64,000 nt of DNA from Enterobacteriaceae bacterium UBA7338 (GTDB lineage: Bacteria; Pseudomonadota; Gammaproteobacteria; Enterobacterales; Enterobacteriaceae): contig DKPJ01000006.1 of NCBI GenBank assembly GCA_002480085.1, positions 136,739 through 200,738 of the forward strand, in the 5' to 3' direction. The position numbers were made by a program, and so were the translations under genes. The notes under the pieces are model-generated. The model worked only from the letters and a program-made list of their open reading frames with translations, had not been told where the DNA came from and did not search any database. This document shows positions 1 through 6,962 of the stretch, piece by piece; positions within the stretch are counted from its first letter, which is position 1; every line of letters begins with the position of its first letter.

Positions 1-111
1 ATAACTTCTGACGTTGGATTCAAACTCGGCCTGTCTGGCCAGAAAGGTCTCATTGCTCTGCGGTAAGGAATCAGCACTCAAAGAATCAATACGGACTTTA
101 TCCGTCATCAT
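1..111 (-). CDS. dat: Diaminobutyrate--2-oxoglutarate aminotransferase, N-terminal fragment (cut by window edge)
   Basis: Thirty-seven codons run off the left edge with no stop. The peptide begins MMTDKVRIDSLSADSLPQ and continues to FLARQAEFESNVRSY. The motif LxRQxxxESNVRSY is, from memory, the N-terminus of class III aminotransferases that make L-2,4-diaminobutyrate from aspartate semialdehyde (Dat of Acinetobacter and Enterobacter), the step before the decarboxylase Ddc that yields 1,3-diaminopropane. An AGGAG Shine-Dalgarno lies 4 nt before the ATG at 111 and 7 nt before the second ATG at 108, so either may be the start. The gene diverges from the lysC-like gene, whose pathway supplies its substrate. 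The catalytic PLP-lysine region is outside the window, so the product call rests on the N-terminus only. Confidence 0.7.
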   Translation of the reverse strand, partial: MMTDKVRIDSLSADSLPQSNETFLARQAEFESNVRSY

Positions 112-307
112 ATCTCTCCTACAACCTGGCGTCGTTAAAACACCGATTGAATAAGGGTTTAAGGGGGGTAAAAAATCGCGGCTAATATATGTGTTTTCAG
201 CAGCGGACTCAATCTTTTATTTTTTGTGGGCTTTTATGTAAATATTCTTAAAAATCAATGACAAGAAATGTTTTAGCCTCGGCTTAACATAAAGGTTGAA
301 GAAAATA

Positions 308-336
308 TCGATTCAATGGGTTAAATCACTTACTAT
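308..336 (+). promoter_or_regulatory. Possible sigma-70 promoter of the lysC-like gene
   Basis: A good -10 hexamer TACTAT (331-336) lies about 24 nt before the riboswitch-like leader, with a poor -35 (TCGATT, 308-313) at 17 nt spacing. The rest of 112-359 is AT-rich and holds no gene. It must also contain the divergent dat promoter, which I cannot place with confidence. Assignment is by motif only. Confidence 0.35.
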
Positions 337-359
337 GCCCGCCGTTAAAATCCAAACCG

Positions 360-495
360 ATAAGGAAGACCTTATTTAACTATTTATGCGCATCAGATCC
401 GGTGACCTGTGAGAACTAACGGAAGCAGGTTCCTGAGTTTTAAGCAGAAATGTTCGCGGGCGGACATTTCGTAAGGTGAAGAGCACTTCCCTTAT
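360..495 (+). promoter_or_regulatory. Shortened lysine-riboswitch-like (L-box) leader
   Basis: The 3' half aligns by eye with the E. coli lysC riboswitch as I remember it: a P4-like hairpin GGAA-GCAGG-TTCC (421-433), a P5-like hairpin around AATGTTCGC (449-467), then GAGCACTTC (481-489). ATAAGGAAG (360-368) can pair with CTTCCCTTAT (486-495) with one bulge, closing a P1-like stem. The canonical element is about 170-180 nt. Here the part that should hold P2 and P3 is only about 50 nt, and the 5' core AGAGGNGC is not recognisable. It therefore looks derived from an L-box but probably no longer has a full lysine pocket. Function unproven. Confidence 0.55.
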
Positions 496-501
496 GCCGA
501 A

Positions 502-531
502 ATGAAAATTTTCATGCCATATCGATATGGC
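502..531 (+). repeat. Two abutting perfect palindromes upstream of the lysC-like start
   Basis: ATGAAAATTTTCAT (502-515) and GCCATATCGATATGGC (516-531) are each perfect inverted repeats and sit back to back, ending 19 nt before the start codon. They could be an operator, or RNA hairpins affecting translation initiation; in the position of a riboswitch expression platform they have no U-tract, so they do not look like a terminator. No protein is assigned. Confidence 0.6.
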
Positions 532-550
532 GCCCTGATATGAGATTGTT

Positions 551-1912
551 ATGACTCACACTTATCCACACATCATCGTTGCCAAGTTTGGCGGAACCAG
601 CGTAGCTGACTTTGACGCGATGAGCCGCAGTGCCACCCTTGTCCTTGCTGATAAAAACGTTCGTCTGGTTGTCCTGTCTGCCTCTGCGGGCGTGACTAAC
701 CTGTTAGTCGAACTCGCTTCCGGTCTGGAAAGCCCCGATCGGCTGGACAAAATCGCCACCCTGCGCGCCCTGCAATACAACATTATTTCACGCCTTAAAC
801 AGCCAGACGCCATTGGTCAGGAGATCGATCGTCTCCTCGACAATATTAGCCGCCTGGCCGAAACGGCTCTTGATTCCCGTTCAGCCACGCTCTGCGATGA
901 GCTGGTGAGCCACGGGGAGCTGATGTCTTCCCTGCTGTTTGTGGAAGTCTTGCGTGAACGTGAAGTTGAGACGCAGTGGTTTGATGCCCGCAAAGTCATT
1001 CGCACCGATGATACGTTTGGCTGCGCAGTACCGGCCATCGACGCTATCGCCGAGCTGGCGGAAAAACATTTACGCCCGCGACTTGAGCAGGCGCTGATGG
1101 TAACCCAGGGCTTTATCGGCAGCGACGCGACAGGGCAAACGACCACGCTCGGGCGCGGCGGCAGCGACTACACCGCTTCCCTGCTGGCAGAGGCGCTTCA
1201 TGCCTCACGTGTGGATATCTGGACCGATGTCGCGGGGATCTATACTACCGATCCCCGGATCGTCCCCCAGGCAAAACGTATCGATAACCTTTCGTTCTCC
1301 GAAGCGAGAGAGATGGCGACCTTTGGTGCCAAAGTGCTGCACCCGGCTACCCTGCTGCCTGCCATGCGCAAGAACATTCCGGTATTTGTCGGGGCCAGCA
1401 ATAACGCGGCCGCGGGTGGAACGCTGGTTCGCCGCGATGCGCTAGAGCCGTCGCGCTATCGCGCCCTGGCCGTACGCCGCCAGCAGACCCTGTTGACGTT
1501 ATCCAGCCTGAATGCGCAGCCGACACACCGCTTTTTAGCCGAGACCTTTGCGATCCTCTCGCGTCACGAAGTCGCGCTCGATCTGGTGACCACCTCGGAA
1601 ACGAGCATCGCGCTGATCCTCAACGCCACCGGTTCGACGTCAGGCGAGGCCGATATGTTGACTTCCTCCCTGCTCACCGAGCTAGCGTCGCACTGCCACG
1701 TTGAGATCGAGACCGGGTTAGCGCTGATATCATTGATTGGTAATGCGCTCTCTCAGGAGGCGGCGGTGTGTAAAGAGGTCTTTGCCGAGCTGGAGACGCA
1801 CGCCGTGCGCATGATTTGCCACGGGGCATCTGATCACAGCCTCTGCTTCCTGCTGCCAGCGGGATCGGCAGACAGCGCGGTGAAAGCGTTACACCGCAGC
1901 CTGTTGGAATAA
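551..1912 (+). CDS. lysC: Aspartokinase III-like protein with an altered lysine effector site
   Basis: This enzyme phosphorylates L-aspartate, the first step toward aspartate semialdehyde, lysine, methionine, threonine and diaminobutyrate. It has 453 residues against 449 in E. coli LysC. The kinase domain carries KFGGTS (12-17), DELVSHGE (116-123), GRGGSDYT (201-208) and WTDVAGIYTTDPR (224-236); two ACT-type regulatory segments follow from about 310. The lysine-contact loop reads A322, P324, T325, R327 where E. coli has M318, H320, S321, G323, and I356 replaces T352, while TTSE (347-350) is kept. M318, G323 and T352 are positions where E. coli substitutions relieve lysine inhibition. It sits beside dat rather than in the usual lysC setting, so it is probably a specialised paralogue. 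Upstream is a riboswitch-like leader. The Shine-Dalgarno is weak. It converges on yhiN with an 11-nt gap. Confidence 0.9.
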   Translation: MTHTYPHIIVAKFGGTSVADFDAMSRSATLVLADKNVRLVVLSASAGVTNLLVELASGLESPDRLDKIATLRALQYNIISRLKQPDAIGQEIDRLLDNISRLAETALDSRSATLCDELVSHGELMSSLLFVEVLREREVETQWFDARKVIRTDDTFGCAVPAIDAIAELAEKHLRPRLEQALMVTQGFIGSDATGQTTTLGRGGSDYTASLLAEALHASRVDIWTDVAGIYTTDPRIVPQAKRIDNLSFSEAREMATFGAKVLHPATLLPAMRKNIPVFVGASNNAAAGGTLVRRDALEPSRYRALAVRRQQTLLTLSSLNAQPTHRFLAETFAILSRHEVALDLVTTSETSIALILNATGSTSGEADMLTSSLLTELASHCHVEIETGLALISLIGNALSQEAAVCKEVFAELETHAVRMICHGASDHSLCFLLPAGSADSAVKALHRSLLE

Positions 1913-1923
1913 AGGCTAACGAG

Positions 1924-3120
1924 TTAGTTTTGTTCTACGAGCGCCTGTGCACAGGCCCAGGCGCTTGACCATGCCCACTGGAAGTTATATCCCCCCAGCC
2001 AGCCGGTGACGTCCATCACCTCGCCGATAAAGTAGAGTCCCGGTACGTTGCGTGCTTCCATGGTACGTGAGGAAAGCTCATGCGTATCGACGCCGCCGAG
2101 CGTCACCTCCGCCGTGCGGTAGCCCTCGGTGCCGTTGGGCTGAACCCGCCAACTCGTGAGATTATCCACCAGGATCTGCTGTTCGCGGCTGTTGAGCTGC
2201 TTCAGGGTCACGTCCGGGATCTGTCCAAGCTGCTGCAGGCACTCAATAAGCCGTTTCGGCAGCTGCATCGCCAGCGTATTTTTCAGGCTCTGGTTCGGGT
2301 GCGCGGCGCGTTGGTCGTTGAGGAACGCATCCAGATCGCACTCCGGCAGCATGTTGATGGTGACGAACTCGCCGGGCTGCCAGTAGCTGGAGATCTGTAG
2401 CACCGCCGGACCGGAGAGGCCGCGATGGGTAAAGAGCAGGCTTTCACGGAATACCGTCCCGTCCTCTGCCGTGATCGTCGAGGGCACCGACACGCCAGAG
2501 AGGAGCGATAGCTGCTCCAGCAGCGGCTTATGCAGGGTGAACGGCACCAGACCCGCCCGCGTGGGCAGCACCTTCAGGCCAAACTGTTCGGCAATCTTAT
2601 AGCCAAACGGCGATGCGCCCAGGCCGGGCATAGACAGGCCACCGCTGGCAATCACCAGCTTGTTGGTTACCACGCTTTCGCCGTTGAGCTGCAACGTATA
2701 GCCTGCGTCGTCGCGGGTGACGTCGAGCACCTCGCTACGCAGGCGCGTGGTAACATTCCCCTTTGCGCACTCTGCCACCAGCAGATCAACAATCTGCTGC
2801 GCGGAGTCGTCGCAGAAAAGTTGACCCAGCGTCTTCTCATGCCAGGCAATACCGTGCTTGCCGACCAGATCGATAAAATCCCACTGGGTATAGCGCGCCA
2901 GAGCAGATTTGCAGAAATGCGGGTTTTGGCTCAGATAGGCCGCAGGCTCGACATAAAGGTTAGTAAAGTTGCAGCGACCGCCGCCAGACATAAGAATTTT
3001 ACGTCCAGGTTTTTTACCATTGTCCAGCAACAGCACCCGGCTGCCCGCCTGTCCGGCGATTGCCGCACAGAACATCCCCGCCGCGCCGGCCCCAATGATA
3101 ACGGCATCAAACCTTTCCAC
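1924..3120 (-). CDS. yhiN: YhiN family NAD(P)/FAD-dependent flavoprotein (HI0933-like)
   Basis: A 398-residue predicted flavoprotein oxidoreductase of unknown substrate. An N-terminal Rossmann dinucleotide fold is clear (GAGAAGMF near residue 10), followed by GRKILMSGGGRCNFTN, typical of the HI0933-like family, and a C-terminal FAD-contacting GEVMDVTGWLGGYNFQWAWS. I chose the GTG at 3120 because GAGGA lies 7 nt upstream and the protein then begins VERFDAVIIGAGAAG, like the E. coli orthologue; an upstream extension to 3177 has no support. Divergent from pitA across a gap of about 230 nt. Function not established for the family. Confidence 0.93.
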   Translation of the reverse strand: MERFDAVIIGAGAAGMFCAAIAGQAGSRVLLLDNGKKPGRKILMSGGGRCNFTNLYVEPAAYLSQNPHFCKSALARYTQWDFIDLVGKHGIAWHEKTLGQLFCDDSAQQIVDLLVAECAKGNVTTRLRSEVLDVTRDDAGYTLQLNGESVVTNKLVIASGGLSMPGLGASPFGYKIAEQFGLKVLPTRAGLVPFTLHKPLLEQLSLLSGVSVPSTITAEDGTVFRESLLFTHRGLSGPAVLQISSYWQPGEFVTINMLPECDLDAFLNDQRAAHPNQSLKNTLAMQLPKRLIECLQQLGQIPDVTLKQLNSREQQILVDNLTSWRVQPNGTEGYRTAEVTLGGVDTHELSSRTMEARNVPGLYFIGEVMDVTGWLGGYNFQWAWSSAWACAQALVEQN

Positions 3121-3351
3121 ACTGCATTCCTCTTCGCTAATCCGGCGCGGATTGTAAATTTTATGCGGTGGTCGCACCAGCGCAAATGGTGGTTAAAATG
3201 GTCATTTCGTTGAAATTTATGACATAAATATTTACGGACCATGACAGAAGGGTGAAAAATATCAAAAAAAAGCTATATTTCACTTTGCCCCCGCTGCGAA
3301 TGTCCATGATAATGCGCGGCGTTCATGACCTCAAAAATGGCGTAACGTCCT

Positions 3352-4848
3352 ATGTTACATTTGTTTGCTGGCCTGGATCTTCATACCGGGTTGTTATTAC
3401 TTCTTGCTCTGGGTTTTGTGCTGTTCTACGAAGCGATCAACGGCTTCCACGATACGGCAAATGCAGTGGCAACCGTGATCTATACTCGCGCATTACGTTC
3501 GCAGATTGCGGTCGTCATGGCGGCCCTCTTTAACTTCTTTGGCGTTCTGCTTGGCGGCCTGAGCGTGGCCTATGCCATCGTGCATATGTTACCCACGGAC
3601 CTGCTGCTGAACGTCGGCTCCGCTCACGGCCTTGCTATGGTCTTCTCCATGCTGCTGGCCGCGATCATCTGGAACCTGGGTACCTGGTACTTCGGGCTTC
3701 CGGCCTCCAGTTCACACACCCTGATCGGTGCCATTATCGGGATTGGTTTAACCAACGCGCTGATGACCGGTACCTCGCTGGTGGATGCGCTGAACGTGCC
3801 GAAGGTCATCAACATCTTCGCCTCGCTGATCCTCTCGCCGATTGTCGGCCTGGTCTTTGCGGGCGGCCTGGTGTTTATCCTTCGTCGCTACTGGAGCAAT
3901 ACCAAGAAACGCGCCCGTATTCACCTCACCCCAGCCGAGCGTGAAAAGCAGGATGGCAAGAAAAAGCCGCCGTTCTGGACGCGCATCGCCCTGATCCTTT
4001 CAGCTATCGGCGTGGCATTCTCTCACGGTGCCAACGACGGCCAGAAAGGCATCGGCCTGATTATGCTGGTCTTGATTGGCGTTGCTCCGGCGGGCTTCGT
4101 GGTGAACATTAATGCCTCCGGCTACGACATCACCCGTACCCGCGACGCGGTAAACAACGTCGAGACCTGGTTCCAGCAGCATCCTGACCTGCTGCTGAAG
4201 GCAACGGGAGCCGACCCGGTGATCCCGACGCCAGAGCAGACCGTAGGCCCTAACGGCGAGTTCCACTGCCATGCAGGCCGCGCCGTTGTCGCGCTGGATC
4301 GTGCTAAAGCGATGCTGACCAATATCGAAAGCTATGACAAGCTGCCGATTGAGCAGCGTAGCCAGCTGCGCCGCATCATGCTCTGCATCTCTGATATCAC
4401 CGATAAGGTTGCCAAGCAGCCGGAAGTGAGCGCTGACGACCAGCGTCTGCTGAAAAAGCTGAAGGGCGATATGCTGAGCACCATCGAGTATGCACCGGTG
4501 TGGATCATCATGGCAGTCGCGCTGGCGCTGGGCCTGGGTACGATGATTGGCTGGCGTCGCGTCGCCACCACCATCGGCGAGAAGATCGGCAGAAAAGGCA
4601 TGACCTACGCGCAGGGCATGTCGGCCCAGCTCACCTCCGCCGTCTCTATCGGCCTGGCGAGCTATACCGGGATGCCGGTATCGACCACCCACGTTCTCTC
4701 CTCTTCGGTAGCGGGAACGATGATCGTGGACGGCGGCGGTCTGCAGCGTAAAACCGTAACCAACATCCTGATGGCCTGGGTGCTGACCCTGCCGGCAGCG
4801 ATTTTCCTCTCCGGGGCGCTGTACTGGGTGGCGCTGCAGCTGATTTAA
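3352..4848 (+). CDS. pitA: Low-affinity inorganic phosphate / metal-phosphate symporter PitA
   Basis: An inner-membrane symporter that imports neutral metal-phosphate complexes (including Zn and Mg phosphate) with protons. It has 498 residues, as expected (E. coli 499), with the PHO4-family signature repeated: ANDGFHDTANA-type sequence near the N-terminus (EAINGFHDTANAVATV) and SHGANDGQKGIG mid-protein. Hydrophobic helices flank a hydrophilic loop around residues 250-370, the least E. coli-like part. The start ATG follows a weak ribosome site, TAACGTCC. Followed by a REP pair and a strong terminator. Confidence 0.97.
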   Translation: MLHLFAGLDLHTGLLLLLALGFVLFYEAINGFHDTANAVATVIYTRALRSQIAVVMAALFNFFGVLLGGLSVAYAIVHMLPTDLLLNVGSAHGLAMVFSMLLAAIIWNLGTWYFGLPASSSHTLIGAIIGIGLTNALMTGTSLVDALNVPKVINIFASLILSPIVGLVFAGGLVFILRRYWSNTKKRARIHLTPAEREKQDGKKKPPFWTRIALILSAIGVAFSHGANDGQKGIGLIMLVLIGVAPAGFVVNINASGYDITRTRDAVNNVETWFQQHPDLLLKATGADPVIPTPEQTVGPNGEFHCHAGRAVVALDRAKAMLTNIESYDKLPIEQRSQLRRIMLCISDITDKVAKQPEVSADDQRLLKKLKGDMLSTIEYAPVWIIMAVALALGLGTMIGWRRVATTIGEKIGRKGMTYAQGMSAQLTSAVSIGLASYTGMPVSTTHVLSSSVAGTMIVDGGGLQRKTVTNILMAWVLTLPAAIFLSGALYWVALQLI

Positions 4849-4860
4849 TGCGCTGCATAC

Positions 4861-4936
4861 CGCCGGGTGGCGCTACGCTAACCCGGCCTACAAATCGCAC
4901 CCTTCTTTAGGCCCGGCAAGCAAAGCGCCGCCGGGC
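4861..4936. repeat. REP/BIME pair after pitA
   Basis: Two GC-rich imperfect palindromes in opposite orientation: CGCCGGGTGGCGCTACGC... (4861-4890) and GCCCGGCAAGC...GCCGCCGGGC (4911-4936). This is the enterobacterial REP consensus. They lie between pitA and its terminator and may stabilise the mRNA 3' end. Confidence 0.85.
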
Positions 4937-4949
4937 AAAACAAACAAAA

Positions 4950-4976
4950 AGCGGGCTACTGTAGCCCGCTTTTTTT
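4950..4976 (+). terminator. Rho-independent terminator between pitA and uspB (bidirectional)
   Basis: A 9-bp stem AGCGGGCTA / TAGCCCGCT with a 3-nt loop is followed by a run of T (4971-4976) and preceded by AAAA, so it can serve pitA on the + strand and uspB on the - strand. Confidence 0.92.
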
Positions 4977-4990
4977 ATGTCTCTTAAACT

Positions 4991-5326
4991 TCAGTGCCAA
5001 ATCATCAGGGCGATCAGGCTGACCACCACCAGGCCGCAGAGGGCGCTGGTTAAAACAAAATGGCGACGGACCCGTTCACAGCGACGAATAAACTCATCGT
5101 CATGATGATCGCGATAGCGCTGGGCGTAGATATACCACACCAGACGCATCTGCTTGCTGGGCTGGCCGTGCGAGGTAAAAAAGCCGCCGCCATCCACGTA
5201 TTGATAGAGCAACGGATCGCAACCACGAAGGACAACCAACAGTGCGCGTAGCGATGAGAAGTAACGCGCCATGTTAACCACACAAACGATACACAAAGCC
5301 CAAAACAGCGCGACAGTGCTGACCAT
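4991..5326 (-). CDS. uspB: Universal stress protein UspB, inner-membrane
   Basis: A 111-residue protein with two hydrophobic segments (about 1-25 and 88-109) and a basic middle, nearly identical in layout to E. coli UspB, which is sigma-S dependent and linked to ethanol tolerance in stationary phase. The start ATG at 5326 follows a GGAGGGGG-type ribosome site (5328-5335) and gives MVSTVALFWALC. An upstream extension to 5392 has no matching ribosome site. Divergent from uspA. Its molecular function is unknown. Confidence 0.95.
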   Translation of the reverse strand: MVSTVALFWALCIVCVVNMARYFSSLRALLVVLRGCDPLLYQYVDGGGFFTSHGQPSKQMRLVWYIYAQRYRDHHDDEFIRRCERVRRHFVLTSALCGLVVVSLIALMIWH

Positions 5327-5724
5327 ACCCCCTCCCCGGCGACCACCCACGGAGATAGACTCCAGGGCTGACGCTCCCCGATTTCCGGCCAATGAGTTCT
5401 TTGAAGTGTGTACCAGAAGCCGACGTGGATCACAATTCTACATCCGAGCGGCTTATTTAATAGTGTAGGAGATCTGTTAATTATTTCGCCACATCATCGA
5501 TCTATATCAATGTCGTAACCGACATTTTTTGATGATCTAAACCGTGACCCAGGACAATTGACGACGGGTTTAGAGCGTTATAAGGTAGAAATATCTTCTA
5601 CAATTAGATCTTTAAGGCCGGGCACTACCCGCGCAGTGGCACGCAGGACGCGGGACTGACCGCAGCGCGAAAGCAGCGGCTATACACCCAACGGTCATCG
5701 ACAACTTATGGAAGGAGTAACATC
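5327..5724. other. Divergent regulatory region between uspB and uspA
   Basis: 398 nt without a gene. It holds the uspA promoter candidate and a GC-rich uspA leader (about 5610-5700) able to form hairpins. I see no reading frame with coding character. Confidence 0.7.
5558..5586 (+). promoter_or_regulatory. Likely sigma-70 promoter of uspA
   Basis: TTGACG (5558-5563) and TAAGGT (5581-5586) are separated by 17 nt, placing the start about 130 nt before uspA. The match is motif-based. Confidence 0.5.
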
Positions 5725-6162
5725 ATGGCTTACAAACATATCCTTATCGCGGTCGATCTCTCTCCTGAGAGCAAGGTACTGGTAGATAAAGCCGTATCTA
5801 TGGCACGCCCCTACAATGCAAAAATCTCCCTGATTCATGTCGATGTCAATTACTCCGACCTCTATACCGGACTGATCGATGTTAACCTAGGCGATATGCA
5901 GAAGCGTATCTCGGAAGAGACCCACAACGCGCTGGCTGAACTCTCGACTAACGCGGGCTACCCTATTACCGAAACCCTGAGCGGCAGCGGCGATCTGGGC
6001 CAGGTGCTGGTTGATGCCATTAAGAAATACGATATGGACCTGGTGGTCTGCGGCCATCATCAGGATTTCTGGAGCAAGCTGATGTCCTCCGCGCGCCAGC
6101 TGATCAACACCGTGCACGTTGATATGCTGATTGTTCCGCTGCGCGACGAAGACGACGAGTAA
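5725..6162 (+). CDS. uspA: Universal stress protein UspA
   Basis: A cytoplasmic stress protein of 145 residues (E. coli 144), induced by growth arrest and protecting against DNA damage and oxidants. It begins MAYKHILIAVDLSPES, the beta1-alpha1 of the Usp fold, and belongs to the UspA class, which lacks the ATP-binding G2xG9GS motif. AAGGAG is 8 nt before the ATG. In E. coli dtpB follows; here rsmJ follows convergently after 40 nt, so dtpB is absent at this site. Confidence 0.98.
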   Translation: MAYKHILIAVDLSPESKVLVDKAVSMARPYNAKISLIHVDVNYSDLYTGLIDVNLGDMQKRISEETHNALAELSTNAGYPITETLSGSGDLGQVLVDAIKKYDMDLVVCGHHQDFWSKLMSSARQLINTVHVDMLIVPLRDEDDE

Positions 6163-6169
6163 GCGAATA

Positions 6170-6199
6170 TTGCCCGGCAGGCGTCGCGCCACCGGGCAA
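6170..6199. repeat. REP-like hairpin between uspA and rsmJ
   Basis: TTGCCCGG (6170-6177) pairs with CCGGGCAA (6192-6199) around a GC-rich loop. It fills the 40-nt gap between convergent genes and lacks a U-tract, so a REP-type 3'-end stabiliser is more likely than a terminator. Confidence 0.6.
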
Positions 6200-6202
6200 A
6201 GA

Positions 6203-6955
6203 CTACTCCGGCGTGCCGGGGTAGATATCGAATCGGTGCCCTTTGGTGACCACTGCGTTTTGCGTGGCAACGTCTGCCAGCGGCGGGGCATAATCGGGGC
6301 GCTTCACTACCACGCGCTTCGTTGCCAGCGCGCGGGCAGGCATTAACAGACCATCAGCATCCAGGTCCGGTCCTACCAGCGACTGAAAGACCCGCATCTC
6401 CTTTTTCACCAGCGCGCTCTTCTGCTTGTGCGGAAACATCGGATCGAGATAGACCACCTGCGGTCGCGGAGTAATATCCGTCAGCGACGTCAGGCTTGAG
6501 GCATGAATCAGCTGCAGGCGCTCCCGCAGCCAGCCGCCAATCTCCGCATCGGCATAGCCGCGCGTCAGGCCATCTTCCAGCAGCGCCGCCACCACCGGGT
6601 TGCGCTCCAGCATCCGCACCCGACAGCCAATGGAGGCCAGCACGAAGGCATCCCGGCCTAATCCTGCGGTGGCATCCACCACGTCCGGCAGATAGCTGCC
6701 CTTTACCCCGACCGCCTTTGCCACCGCTTCCCCGCGACCACCGCCAAACTTGCGCCGGTGCGCCATCGCGCCAGAGACAAAATCAACGAAGATGCCACCA
6801 AGCTTCGGCTCATCCCGCTTGCGCAGCTCAAGGTGCTCCGGCGTCAGCGCCAGCGCCATCGGGTTATCCTCGTCATGCTGTAAGCCAAAGCGGGACGCAA
6901 GAAGCGATAAGGCACCGTCTCCGGTGCCTGTTTCATCAATTAAGCAGATTTTCAC
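6203..6955 (-). CDS. rsmJ: 16S rRNA m2G1516 methyltransferase RsmJ
   Basis: Transfers a methyl group from S-adenosylmethionine to N2 of G1516 in 16S rRNA. The 250-residue protein has the SAM-binding motif DVVDATAGLGRDAFVLASIG and the catalytic-side VYLDPMFPHK. The start is a GTG at 6955, giving VKICLIDETGTGDGALS as in E. coli; it lies 7 nt after the prlC stop, so the two genes form an operon. A longer reading frame upstream overlaps prlC and is not supported. Confidence 0.96.
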   Translation of the reverse strand: MKICLIDETGTGDGALSLLASRFGLQHDEDNPMALALTPEHLELRKRDEPKLGGIFVDFVSGAMAHRRKFGGGRGEAVAKAVGVKGSYLPDVVDATAGLGRDAFVLASIGCRVRMLERNPVVAALLEDGLTRGYADAEIGGWLRERLQLIHASSLTSLTDITPRPQVVYLDPMFPHKQKSALVKKEMRVFQSLVGPDLDADGLLMPARALATKRVVVKRPDYAPPLADVATQNAVVTKGHRFDIYPGTPE

Positions 6956-6962
6956 GCCGTGC

